Shown here in pieces: positions 20,675 through 31,158 of a stretch of 64,000 nucleotides of DNA. Both the position numbers and the translations under genes were made by a program. Every line of letters starts with the position of its first letter. Positions within the stretch are counted from its first letter, which is position 1. This DNA comes from Mesostigma viride (Eukaryota > Streptophyta > Mesostigmatophyceae > Mesostigmatales > Mesostigmataceae). Under the pieces are notes generated by a model. It was not told the origin of the DNA, made no database searches, and worked only from the letters and a program-made list of their open reading frames with translations. The DNA is taken from contig RPFO01000085.1 in NCBI GenBank assembly GCA_009746045.1, forward strand, positions 62,001 through 126,000, read 5' to 3'.

Positions 20675-21071
20675 GAGAGTTATGTAACTGGTTCCAGTCG
20701 CACGCGCCCGCTATCTATCAGAGTTATGTAACTGGTTCCAGTCGCACGCGCCCGCTATCTATCAGAGTTATGTAACTGGTTCCAGTTGCACGCGCCCGCT
20801 ATCTATCAGAGTTATGTAACTGGTTCCAGTCGCACGCGCCCGCTATCTATCAGAGTTATGTAACTGGTTCCAGTTGCACGCGCCCGCTATCTATCAGAGT
20901 TATGTAACGGGTTCCAGTCGCACGCGCCCGCTATCTATCAGAGTTATGTAACGGGTTCCAGTCGCACGCGCCCGCTATCTATCAGAGTTATGTAACTGGT
21001 TCCAGTCGCACGCGCCCGCTATCTATCAGAGTTATGTAACGGGTTCCAGTCGCACGCGCCCGCTATCTATC
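20675..21071 (+). repeat. 44-bp tandem array, 9 units, each with TGTAA
   Basis: The unit begins GAGTTATGTAACTGGTTCCA and continues GTCGCACGCGCCCGCTATCT ATCA. It starts about 215 bp after the channel stop codon. TGTAA is the usual polyadenylation signal of volvocine green algae, so the array may supply nine candidate signals. Confidence 0.92.
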
Positions 21072-21175
21072 AGTCAGACGACGAACTGGTCGACACGACA
21101 CTGCTGGAGGATGGCAGTTGAGGCAACTTCTTTCATGTACTTGCTCATCAGCCCCTGCCATTAGTGCCAGACTGC
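21072..21175 (+). repeat. Degenerate copy of channel last exon and 3' flank (echo 2)
   Basis: GACGACGAACTGGTCGACAC then GACACTGCTGGAGGATGGCA and TTGAGG...CTTTCATG...TTGCTC parallel exon 9, its stop and the following 30 bp (20420-20490). A third shorter echo (CCCTGGAGGATGGCAAGGATG) is at about 21337. Confidence 0.65.
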
Positions 21176-22097
21176 TGCTGTGCGTGCACTCCCTATCACA
21201 CAATGCTCAGCATCGCTGGAAGTGATGCTAGCAATCGGCTCAAGGGCGATGAGCGTATACCACATCATAGCGCCATTTGCTATGTGCCCCGTTTCTTCCA
21301 TACAATGACCTGGCCAATGGGAATGGTTTTTGATGCCCCTGGAGGATGGCAAGGATGTGACAGGTGGAGGCCCTGCGCCCATCATTGGTGCTGGCCAACG
21401 GTTGCGTGCTTCGTGTCATCCGATGACCAGTGGGCCACTGGAAGTGATGCTGATCACTAGTAGTGCCACCGGGCCCAACCAGGCATGCTGCAACCAGGCT
21501 GAGATTCCTTGAGGTTGCCAGCATGCTTGCATGATCGAGGTTGTTATGACATGCTCGCCTTCAGCGCTTCACCCCAACTGCATCCGCTACATCGCCTGGG
21601 AGAAGTGTTGGCCTGTTGGGGCCATTCGTGTGTGCGATTGGCGCCAAGTATCCCTTCCTTGAAATCACGCAACACAAGCAGGGGATCATGCTCATTTTTT
21701 TCCTGATCGATCCTGTGAACATTCTCTGCATTAGTGGGCGTACCATGCATATGACGCACTGTTGCTCCCTGTGCAAGGGTGCAAGGAGGGTGCAAGGAGG
21801 GTGCACGGGTGCAAGGGTATCCCTAGACTTGGATTCATGCTATGCTGTACCCACGCCACCTTGCAGTGCGCTGCTTACAGTGAGTCTCTTGAAAGAGCTT
21901 ACTTGCTGAAGGCCGACGTCAGTGCACCCGACATCTGGGTGTCGAATACTACTGTCCTGCATAAAGCAACCATGGGAGGCACAATTCCTCGTAAACAATG
22001 CATGCACGTTAAATGACGGGCGTGATCTGCAGCACTCAACGTTGTGTACATGAGAAAGGCAACCCCAAACCATAAATTGCCATGCTTTCCTGGCATC
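21176..22097. other. Unassigned spacer
   Basis: No gene recognised. A short run of GTGCAAGGAGG-type repeats lies at 21770-21812. The short open frames on both strands overlap one another and show no family motif. Confidence 0.4.
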
Positions 22098-22110
22098 CAT
22101 GCACGGTGTA

Positions 22111-22726
22111 CCTGGACACTGACGCAGGAGCTGGAGCAACGACTCGACGGCAACGTCACCAAGATGCTGCGCAAGGCCCTTAACATCCCCTTTGGTTTGC
22201 ACATTAGTAATGAGGATTTGTACGCTGATTTGCCCTATGTTTCCCACATTATTAGGCACAGGCGCCTGGGCCTAGCCGGGCACCTGGCCCGCACAGATCA
22301 GGTAGACACATCAGATAGACTAGCTGGCACCAAGCCCGCCCAGCCTGGGCGTTATGTCCTCGCCTGGCGTGCCCCAGGCCGCGCGCGGCAGGGCCGCCAC
22401 CCGTTGACTTTTCATGATAGACTCGGCATGGACATGTGCTTCCCTAGACGAGACAGGCTCACACCCGGTCAGCCTCCTGTCTTGTCTGTAATATGGAGGC
22501 AGGTGGTACGCAAGGATAGATGGCAGGTAGTGATGAAGGAGACCACCCCCAAGTCTGCGGGGGCTCCGCGTGTGACCGCGTATGGCATTCATAGCGATTC
22601 GGGCCGTGGTGCCCACAACCCTGTAACAAGGACCTAGATAGCTTGCATCATCCATTCCATCCCATGTTCCCCTCCCACTGAGGAGGCATGCTCACGGGAC
22701 GCAGTCACGTGTCTAATTAATTAATT
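22111..22726 (+). mobile_element. 5'-truncated LINE insertion, copy 2
   Basis: Bounded by a 13-bp target duplication CATGCACGGTGTA (22098-22110 and 22727-22739). It ends in (TTAA)n tail sequence TAATTAATTAATT. The coding part holds only the LINE C-terminus (LEQRLDGNVTKMLRKALN, then GLAGHLARTDQVD), aligned with copy 1 at 2700-2885. Unlike copy 1, the frame continues through WRAPGRARQGRHPLTFHDRL to a stop near 22637. This shows what the ACCC satellite replaced in copy 1. Truncation at the 5' end with a tail at the 3' end is the usual product of target-primed reverse transcription. Confidence 0.88.
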
Positions 22727-22739
22727 CATGCACGGTGTA

Positions 22740-24612
22740 AACATTACGTTGACGTTGCTAATTATTCAAAGCTCATTACAAGCTGTACACTGTCTTTTGT
22801 ATACTAATACAAGTTATGATTAGATTTTTAAGTGTATGCTGCATGCGGGTTGCCTGTGTTCCGAAACAGTCCGGACCGCGGGCTTCCTAGCACGTTACGT
22901 AATTCATGACAGTGATAGCCGGTCAGGGTCCTAAATCCCACCGTAGGCCATGGGGGCGCGAGCAGAATCGAAAGCAAGAACATGCCAGAACCGCCAGTCT
23001 GCAATGCTGACAGCTACTACGCCATGAAGGGAAACCATGCTAACCAAAACTGCACCGTTAGTAGCGGCATACCTTATTGCTAAATTAAACGCTCTGGAAT
23101 TGTGGTCGGAGCGAACGCTGCCAGGCCCCGTGGCCTGCCGTGGCAGTCAGTGCCCTCACCCACACCTGCAGATTCTGCGTTGTCACCGTCGTGCCCGGGC
23201 ACGACGGTGACAACACAGAATTTGCAGGTGGGGTTGAGGCCTAGCATACTGCATCGTTGATGTCCCGTTTCCCAGAAGCGTCTTAACAGCTACGTAACCC
23301 TAAACAGGCCCACACCAGAAACACGTCCTTCCAACTGCAGGACGCTCCTTAGTTCCATGTCCGTAACCCTGCATGCGTTTCTGCGGCGCTCTCCACTGAC
23401 GGTGAGCCCGATTCGGTTGCCTCCTATGTACTAAAAATTATACAGTAATTACTTACATCAGAGTGAAGGCACCCAAACAAAGCCAACGCTAAAAAGAGAT
23501 GCCCCGACAAAATAACCTCCTATGTATGCATGTTATCCACCTTTTCTGCTGCCCTGCCTGACCCGTTGGTTTTATGAATTCCCGAACCTGCCTGCCCCGA
23601 TGACCGAGCGGCTTCCCTGTTTCCCCTCGCTTTCCATGCAATTTCAATTTCACGCCGAGTGCATCGGCGTCGGGCTGGGAACCGCGATGGCACGTTTGGT
23701 GTGCGCGCCGTGTGACAGTACCGGACGGTTCGTGGACACACCGGTGGTGCTGCTGGCCGACGCCGAAGGAATTACCAAGGCCCATTCTGTCGACGAATTC
23801 CCCCCCAATGGCTGCAATGCTGGCTAGCTCGCTCCCGTCAGTACGTGACGTGGGTGGGGCCTTGGTGTTTTCCCGCCACGTGTCGGTACTCGGAAAGCGA
23901 AGGCGGGCACTATACTTGCCAGTTGCCAGTATAGGCAAGTGGTCCACTTGACTTGACTTGTGCCAAAATGGTTCATGACCGGTGCCCAATGCATGGTAGT
24001 TAACTTGTGCCCAAAACGGGGGTCTTGCCGCTTAATTGCCCTGCGGTGGACCTTGCACTTCGCAGTGGACCTCCAGGCGTACCGAAGGTGTGAGTGCTAG
24101 AGGTGCTGTCGGTCGTCCGGCCATCCCCGTCCTCCCGTCCCTAAATTATCCTGTTGCCCGCCTCGCCAAGAGATACTGTATACCCAGCTATGAACCTTGC
24201 AACTACACCCTTCACGACATTATATATGTATTGGGGTCCGACCAATCCAGGGCTCACGATCTACAAGAATCTTACTACTGTGATTCGATTCTACTACACT
24301 CTACTACATTCTACTACTGCACTCTAATAAGTTAGTACAGGTAAAATCCAGGGTCTCACAATCTTAAACCTGGGAATCTTAAACGTGAAAGGTGTACCAT
24401 TACTGTATAGGCGGCTACCGTGGGTACGGGCCGTCGTCACCCAATGCGTCGCGTCACGGCTGTAGCCATGATTTTCAAATGTGACCGCGTGCAAGCTTGA
24501 TGAGCGAGGAGACGTGAATAATGTCACTACGTACGATATACCCTGCAGTCAGTGCTCTGCAGTCAGTAGCGTTGCCGCCAGCCTAGCTATGCCTCCGACG
24601 CGTTGCATCGCA
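22740..24612. other. Intergenic host DNA with large palindrome
   Basis: Contains the palindrome at 23163-23230. A minus-strand frame of 166 codons (23489-23989) shows no recognisable motif, and the opposite strand is also partly open. This is the left flank into which element A inserted. Confidence 0.45.
23163..23230. repeat. 68-bp near-perfect palindrome without spacer
   Basis: The arms 23163-23196 and 23197-23230 match at 32 of 34 positions, centred on CCC/GGG (GTGCCCGGGCAC). The outer ends are CACCTGCA and TGCAGGTG. Confidence 0.9.
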
Positions 24613-24617
24613 CGTTC

Positions 24618-24962
24618 AGTTGAGTAACTCTAGAGCCCTAGGATCTGGCTCTAAGTTCCCCATGTCCATCCGCACGCCTTCCGCTAGCGTCCGCTAAGCC
24701 GCCGGCTATAATCCGGCGGTCCGATGCGGTCGACCGGTCTAAGGGCGGCGCCTAGGGCCGGCGCCACCTAGGCCCCAGTCCGGGGCCTTATCCGGATCGG
24801 TACGGACAGCTAGCTTGTCCCACGGTTACGGCTAACCGGATAGGGTTTGCTGGCTAAGACATAAACCAGTGGTTGGCCAGCTCCGACAGCAGTTCTCTGT
24901 GTTCACCTTATCCCAAGCTCAACGTGACCGACCGCCATAGCTGAGCCGGTCGGGCTTTAACT
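24618..24962 (+). repeat. Element A 5' LTR
   Basis: Begins AGTTGAGTAACTC and ends GGCTTTAACT, i.e. AGTT...AACT and not TG...CA. It is preceded by TSD CGTTC. The ATG of gag follows after only 19 nt. Confidence 0.93.
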
Positions 24963-24981
24963 TGTATTCATAAAAATCCCG

Positions 24982-26170
24982 ATGGCTTCCGGTACACGGA
25001 GCCGCACGGGCGAACACACAGATACGCCAAGTGGCGAGGCCGCAGGGTCCGTCCTGCCACGCTTTAGTGCGGACGAGGCCACGAGGTTGATGCAAACCCT
25101 CGTGGCGCAACCTGAACTGGCCAAGCAGTTCAATTTGATGCTTGCTGCTGACGATGCACTGAATCGCGGCCCTCTCAAGCAAACGGAGGTGCCCGCTGAT
25201 CTACCTGCCGACTATACGGCGGACGACGCAGCAGATTTTCTAGCTGCTCTCAAGCGTCTGCGCGATGGACGCGCAGACAAAGATTCGGAGCTGATTGGCA
25301 AGTTCCGTGCAGTATTTCTGCAGTACAACAAAGCACCCAAACATTGCCAATCTAGTTCGCATTGCGGACGACAACAAACAAACCTGGGAAGTTTTTTACA
25401 ACGGTCTAGATGCCCACTTGTCGCGGTCTAAGGAAGAGGCCGACGAGCAAGCCTTCAACGACTTCGAGGGCTATGCAGTTAATAAGGCAAATTTGCCCGG
25501 GGCTGCACGTGATTTCCAGGTCTTCGTGCACAAGCACAAGCTGCTAGATACTCTCAAGCCCATTTTCCTGTGCAATCGATTTCTCAAGAAATGCGACCTG
25601 TCGTCGGATGTGCATCTGACCATAGCGACGGAACTCAAAAAGAAGAGTGCCGTCAGTTTCGACGAGGGCATGCTGTATTTGATCTCATGCTTCAAGAGTG
25701 CGCAGTCCAAGCCGGCTGCCTCGGCCGCTCTGCCATCCCTGCGCAAGGTGGATACCGGCGCGTCTTCTTCTTCAGGCGCAGAGGCTCCAATTACGCGGTC
25801 GGAGCTTACGGCCATCCTGAAAAAGGTCGTCGGCCACGGCAACAACGGGGGCCAGCGAGGGCGCAAGCGCGGGCATGGTGGCGACGCCAAGCAGGGTGAC
25901 AATCCCCCGGCCAAGCGGCAGCAGGGGGCGTCTACTGACCGCAAGCAACGCTGTGAGCGCTGCTTCGGACGTCGCCATGTCCGGGATGACTGCCGAGTTC
26001 GCCCGGACCTGGAGCTCGAGGACAACCTTTGCCGCAAGTGCCACGACGTTCTGCGTGGTCACAGCGTGGAGGCGTGCAAGGCCAAGCGCATCGTCGTCCA
26101 CGGCACACGCGAGGAGTGGGCAGAGCGACGGGCAGCACGAAAGTCAGGTGAGAGCACGCTCGATACCCCT
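24982..26170 (+). pseudogene. Element A gag
   Basis: Starts at ATG 24982, 19 nt after the LTR. The first frame runs through ELIGKFRAVFLQYNKAP. A one-base insertion in the CACCCAAACATT stretch near 25335 moves it to the next frame (NIANLVRIADDNKQTW), which stays open. Near the end lie a CCHC knuckle CERCFGRRHVRDDC and a second Cys/His cluster CRKCHDVLRGHSVEAC after a basic, Gly-rich linker. Gag would form the particle and bind RNA. It continues in frame into the integrase, so no separate gag stop is seen in this copy. Confidence 0.8.
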
Positions 26171-26639
26171 TCTTTTGCTCAATGCGTCACGCTGAACCGG
26201 GCCGTCGTAGAGCCTGACGTCGTTCCTAAAAGCAACGTGACTGCATCCTCTGTCTCATTCCGTGATGTGCTCACGCAATCCGTTGATGCTGCTCTGGCTC
26301 TGTCGCGCCAGGATCACGTGCTTCCTGAGCACGGGTCTACAATGCGTGACCTAAGCAATGTGGTGTCTTCTAGGTCGGGTGTGTACAACGCCGAGCGACC
26401 AAGCACTACTGCAGCACCCCAGCTAGATACTGGGGCGGTTGGGCCTATGAGGAATGTTGTGACAGTGCAAGAGAATGCTGGGCGGGCAGATGTTCTCGGT
26501 ACACACCACCCTAGTGTGGATCTTCACATTGGCAAGGTGCTCACACGGGCGGCCTTTCGTGCAGCCTCTGAAGCTGCCCAGTTAGCCAATGTCACTACCC
26601 CAGTAGTCACCCCACCTGTTGAGAATCCTGACAATGCCA

Positions 26640-27763
26640 CTGCACCTCAGGCTGTCACCCTGAAACTGTTAGCATACCAGATGCACCGTGCATACGGGCA
26701 TGAGGCCCAAGCCGAGGTAGAGGGGGCACACATGTTGGGGGCACCTTTATACAACGAGCTGAAGAATGTGCGTGCTCAGTGTCCTGCCTGCATCAAGATC
26801 AGGAAGAAGTCGCGTAGGCGGCATGCCAAGACTCCACCCTTGGAGCGAGGGTACCTTGTGGGGGATGTCATGCACATGGAAGGGGGGGACACCTATTTCA
26901 TAGTCAAGGATAGGTTCAGCAAGGTCACCTACATTGAGCCGCTGCCCCACATGTTTGAGGCTGACCTGCACAGGGCTATCAAGATCAGCCTGGCTTTCTT
27001 TCATCCCGTAGTGGAGCTCATGCTAGACCAGCAGTTCCGCTGTGTGCAAGGTTTGCCGGGGATGGAGGCCGTGGTCATCGTGGGGCGTGAGGATCACGGC
27101 AATATGGGCATGATAGATCGCACTGTAAGCTATGTCAAGACTGTGGCAGCCAAGCGACAGGATAACCCACATGGCAAATCCTACGCGGTCAAGACGGCGT
27201 GGTGCAAGGAGCTCATGCATGTGTGCAACCATAGGCACGTGCTTGATGTCAAGGGCTTTGGGCTAGTCACGCCTCGGGGGCTGTCAGCGGGCACCTACTC
27301 ACCCGAGGTAGTAGAGGCATACCAACAGCATCTACAGGATACCGCCGCCAAGCTGCGGCTCAAGGATGCCACGCTGCCTGATTTGTCTAGCGCTTTTGAG
27401 GTCGGGCAGTTGGTCATGTTCCACAAGGAGAGCTCGCCCAGCGGCAAACGGGGCACCATGCAGGGGCCTGGGGCCATCACAAAGTTAGACTGGCCGCTGC
27501 GGGTCATAGACATAGAGTGGAATGATCGGGTGTATAGGGTACCATGGGCATCGGTGGCAGGCTATAAGCAAGGGGATAGCATGGAGAGTGAGCTGGCAGC
27601 CAACAGGGCACTGGGGTGGGTAGTGAAGGATAATGCGCCTGTCGTAGCATCTGAGGTGGTACCCCACGGGTCGCTCCCAGGGGCAGACACAGCTACACCC
27701 CCCCCTCCCCTGGGCCCCAATATGACCCCGTGGATGGGTGGGATGAGGATGGGGTGGGTTTGA
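26640..27763 (+). pseudogene. Element A integrase
   Basis: In frame with gag. The zinc-binding N-terminus is MHRAYGH...CPACIK. The core follows KTPPLERGYLVGDVMHMEG (first Asp) and DRFSKVTYIEPL. The second Asp is in LMLDQQF. At the expected catalytic Glu the copy has Asp (MGMIDRTV), whereas the sister elements have GIAERAV and GAIERAI. A C-terminal domain with HKESSPSGKRGTMQGPGAI follows. It comes upstream of the protease, the reverse of the Copia order. The frame ends at 27763; the protease continues one frame over from about 27730. Confidence 0.8.
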
Positions 27764-28281
27764 CGGGACCTAGTGCACGTAGTGACTCACCTCCTGTGCT
27801 AGCCACGGATAATGTGGGAGGCCCGCCTAGCGTGGCCTCGCCGGAGGGTCAGGGTCCTGCCCATGCGCCTCGCCCACCTAGGGACCTGGCTTCAACGGTC
27901 ACGGCCTTGTGGCGTGCTCAGGCGCTTAAAGCGAAAGCTGCATCAGGGGTGGCTCAGGTCAAAACTCTCTCACAGGGGGTCAGGCCGGTTAAGTCAGCCT
28001 TGTTTCCTACGTGTAGACCGTGGCAGCTGGTGGCTGTGGACACGCAAGCATCCGTGTCTATTATCTCTCGTCGGGCAGCCACCCTGTATCCAGTGCTAGA
28101 GTCGCCGTACAAATCGGTGACCGACTTTGCAGGCACTTCGGCATATCAAGTTACCGGGATGGTGGTGCTGCCGGTGTTGGGCATTGACACGCCGTTTCAC
28201 GTCGTGGATGGCTACGAGGATGTGGCCTTGCTGGGCGAACCTTTCGTATCATACCCGGGGTTCTCAGTGTCCACTGACTAG
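27730..28281 (+). pseudogene. Element A aspartic protease
   Basis: A retropepsin-like segment: hydrophobic strand then VDTQASVSIISRRAA, where the usual D(S/T)G is DTQ, and a C-terminal VALLGEPF corresponding to the family's ILG. It aligns with VDTNSQVSIIGTRAA in element D. It lies between integrase and RT. The stop at 28279-28281 is followed by a frame that continues the RT N-terminal region (FGLHSHSLAADSP...RDAFIRAKEQ, 28297-28573) up to the point where element B inserted. Confidence 0.7.
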
Positions 28282-28573
28282 CTGTCGGTCGCGGGGGTGG
28301 GCAGCATCCCGCTTCGCGAGTACCACGCTCCATTGGGGGTGGTGGTAGGGCAGCCCGGCGTCGTGCGGCGCTTACCGATGGTGGCGTTTTCCACACCGCC
28401 GCTCGTCCAGTCCATCATTCAGCCTCAGGATTGGCACCCGCGCAGCTTCGGCCTCCACTCACACTCACTGGCGGCGGATAGCCCTGTGACGTGGGAGCAA
28501 CTTGTCCTGGACTGTCAAGATCCTCTCAAGTTTGCTTTGTGGCGCGACGCGTTCATTCGAGCCAAGGAGCAGT

Positions 28574-28856
28574 AGTTGTACTGTGTAGTTCTACTCAGTA
28601 CCATAAATCCTACAGTAGTGTGGACGCCGCGCCGTCAGCATCTTTGCTGCGTCGGAATCTTGTGAACGGCATCTAGCGTCGCGCCGAGGAATCTCGGACT
28701 ATGTTAAGCAAGTCCAATGCACGATGATAAGTTAATGAGAAATAAATGCAACGTGACGGCGGACGAGGTAGCCGCCGGCGTGTTCCTCTGCGTAGCACCA
28801 AAGCAAGTTTGCCTCTCGACGAAGAGCGTTGGTATCCAAGACACATTATTGCAACT
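28574..28856 (+). repeat. Element B 5' LTR
   Basis: Starts AGTTGTACTGTG and ends ATTGCAACT. A possible AATAAA polyadenylation signal (GAGAAATAAATGC) lies at about 28740. It differs from the 3' LTR by a handful of substitutions and small indels. Confidence 0.93.
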
Positions 28857-28883
28857 TGTACTCAAGAAAGAACATTTTCAAAA

Positions 28884-30128
28884 ATGTTCCGGACGGGCCT
28901 GACAACGCCGTCGTCCAAAATCAAACACAAAATCAAGCTGCCGAATCTCGGAGCCCTGGGCTCGAAGGGCGTGGGCACACTCCGCAAGCCCACCGCGAGC
29001 GAGATTCAGAGGAATCTGAACGAAGAATTTGCCAAGCAGGATAGCCCCGCAGTGGTGGACACTGCGGCGGAGGAAACTGCACCTGCAGCTGCCCGTGCAG
29101 CGGAGCTGCCAAGTGGATCACAGGCGAGAATCACCAACGAGGCTGGGCTGCGCACTGCAAGCCTAGACCGTGCTGCCCGCATCCTCTGGATGAAGGAGCA
29201 CAAGGTGATCGAGGAGCGAATTCCTGCGCCGATTCCAGCGGCTCCTGAGCCATCAGAGAAGGTGAAAGAACAGTTTATTTTGAACCTGCGAAAGTGGCAC
29301 AGTGATGTCCAAGACATGGTAGCCAAGCCTATCGAATTGCTGAGGCGCAATCGGCTGGCCACCGAGGGTTACAAGGTCGTATCCGACCTGATCGAGATAG
29401 CCTACAAGGAGGACCGGAGATGGGAAGAATTCATGGCTAGTCTTGAGAAGAATCTCCTGAAGACGGGGCTAATGCGCCTCGTCGCAGATGCAGTAAGTAT
29501 TCTAAAGTTTGATCTGAATCGGAAGGTAGACATCAGCCAGGCAACGCTCGACTACGAGCAGAAACTGGCGTTGTCGTCATGCTCGCCAGGTGACGCCTTC
29601 TCGGTGGTAATGTTTCTGGCAAAGGGCATCATGTCTGGTAGCCTGTCTGAGTCCGCCCTCCAGGGCATGTCGGGAACACTGACTGTCGACAAGCTAGCAA
29701 ATAGGGCAGAGGCTTTCCAGATTATTCGCAATTCTGTTGCTGTGCCGGCTGCCGCCAAGGCATTGGTGGAAGCGGGCATTTCTGACCCTCTTTCCTCTGC
29801 TGCAGCGCCCATTGCAAGAATTCATGGTGCAGGTGAAGAGAAGTGTGGCCGATGCCAGGGCACCGGGCATGTGTGGTCGGATTGCCCAGCCAACACGAAG
29901 GCTGGTCCGAATAATATGCGGCTGTGTGGCGCCTGCCACCAGCCAGGGCACTTCGCCAAGGACTGCAAGCACACACGCGGTCCGCAGGGCAAGAAGCGCC
30001 CGCCCAAGCCGGCTGGCAACATGCGGCCCAAGAAGGCCAAGTGGAACAAATGGCAGAGGCAGGGGAACACCCAGGTCACACCTGCTAACACTCATGTGCC
30101 TGTCCCTGCTCCCTCTGCAGCAAACTAG
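28884..30128 (+). CDS. Element B gag
   Basis: ATG at 28884, 28 nt after the LTR, gives an uninterrupted frame of about 414 codons. The N-terminal half is Ala/Glu-rich and helical in character. Two zinc knuckles follow, CGRCQGTGHVWSDC and CGACHQPGHFAKDC, then a basic tail (GKKRPPKPAGN) and a TAG stop. The integrase starts in the -1 frame just at this stop, so a frameshift would be needed to make Gag-Pol. Being intact, this gag could still supply or join particles. Confidence 0.85.
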   Translation: MFRTGLTTPSSKIKHKIKLPNLGALGSKGVGTLRKPTASEIQRNLNEEFAKQDSPAVVDTAAEETAPAAARAAELPSGSQARITNEAGLRTASLDRAARILWMKEHKVIEERIPAPIPAAPEPSEKVKEQFILNLRKWHSDVQDMVAKPIELLRRNRLATEGYKVVSDLIEIAYKEDRRWEEFMASLEKNLLKTGLMRLVADAVSILKFDLNRKVDISQATLDYEQKLALSSCSPGDAFSVVMFLAKGIMSGSLSESALQGMSGTLTVDKLANRAEAFQIIRNSVAVPAAAKALVEAGISDPLSSAAAPIARIHGAGEEKCGRCQGTGHVWSDCPANTKAGPNNMRLCGACHQPGHFAKDCKHTRGPQGKKRPPKPAGNMRPKKAKWNKWQRQGNTQVTPANTHVPVPAPSAAN

Positions 30129-30542
30129 ATAGCCCATGTTGGGACGATGATGTGTTTACCACTGATCTAGCTGCATGTAATGAGCTGGGTAGTTGTGTAG
30201 ACAACAATTCTGCTGCGTGCATTGCTGCTGTGTTGCGTAGCGGCTTGTGCACAGACATTGTTACGCCTGCGGCGACGCGGGACCATGAAACCCCAACGAC
30301 CAGTAATGCTGGTACTATGCAGGCTGGACTCATGCACGTCGACCGTGACGATGGGGGGTCACTGGCCACACCAGGTGAAGTCCTTTCCTTGACTGCTGTT
30401 GCTGCACGCTTGCATCATGTGTTAGGCCATGGGACCCACGCTATCCGTTTTGCACGGGCATTGGCACCGGGGACTAAGTTGGCTAGCACGGTGCAGTCCA
30501 TGTACAGTGGTTGTCACCAGTGTCAGTCCACTGCGCCTAAGC
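30129..30542 (+). pseudogene. Element B integrase, 5' part (split by element D)
   Basis: The frame reads LDSPCWDDDVFTTD then the zinc-binding N-terminus RLHHVLGHGTH...GCHQCQSTAPK, and is cut at TAAGC by insertion of D. It resumes after D at 39832 as RARRHVKHPPLERGH. Confidence 0.85.
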
Positions 30543-31158
30543 AGTTGAATGAGAGTTTACCACCGAGGGAATCCATGGCTCTTGCAGGAAAGTTGCCTTT
30601 ATTATAATGAGCAAACACAGACGTAAGTCACGTCAAGTCCGAGACTGCACGTAGCACAGACGACAGGGTCGTTATGCCAAGAGAGCGTGCACGCAAGAGC
30701 TAGCGTCCCGGTGTGACCAAGTCACTCATATAGCTTGCTAGGGACGCGTCCAAGTATTCAGCTGCACTGTCACAGCTGAACTGTCAATCAATTGATTACA
30801 CAGACTCTGGCACGCCTTTGGCGCGCAGATCTATCAATTGTCCATACGGCTAGTCCTGTGGACCTATCCGTACACTAGTCAGCATCAATTGTCTCATAGG
30901 TCCTGGCGCGCTACAGTGCGCCTACCTATCAATTGACCATCAAGTCCTGTACAAGTCCTGTCAACGTCCTGCGGACTATCAAAGTGACACTTGTACATCC
31001 TGTGTCCGTACGCGCCCACAGTGGCGCGCCGGGTACTGTCGGCACAGCCTAGGAAACGTCATAACTTTTACGTTCCTTAACCAAATGAGGCGTTCAAGGT
31101 GCCGTTGGAAAGAGCGTAACAATCTCTATCCATCTAACGTAAATCCTTTACGTTAACT
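30543..31158 (-). repeat. Element D 3' LTR
   Basis: On the + strand it starts AGTTGAATGAG and ends TTTACGTTAACT, i.e. short inverted ends AGTT/AACT. It is rich in CAATTG palindromes. Confidence 0.94.

Noticed and set aside
23489-23989. 166-codon minus-strand ORF
   Set aside because: No recognisable motif, with equally plausible overlapping frames on the other strand; isolated in repeat-poor intergenic DNA.
25295-27763. An 822-codon frame as a host gene
   Set aside because: It carries a zinc knuckle and an integrase core, lies between matching LTRs with a TSD, and aligns with B and D.
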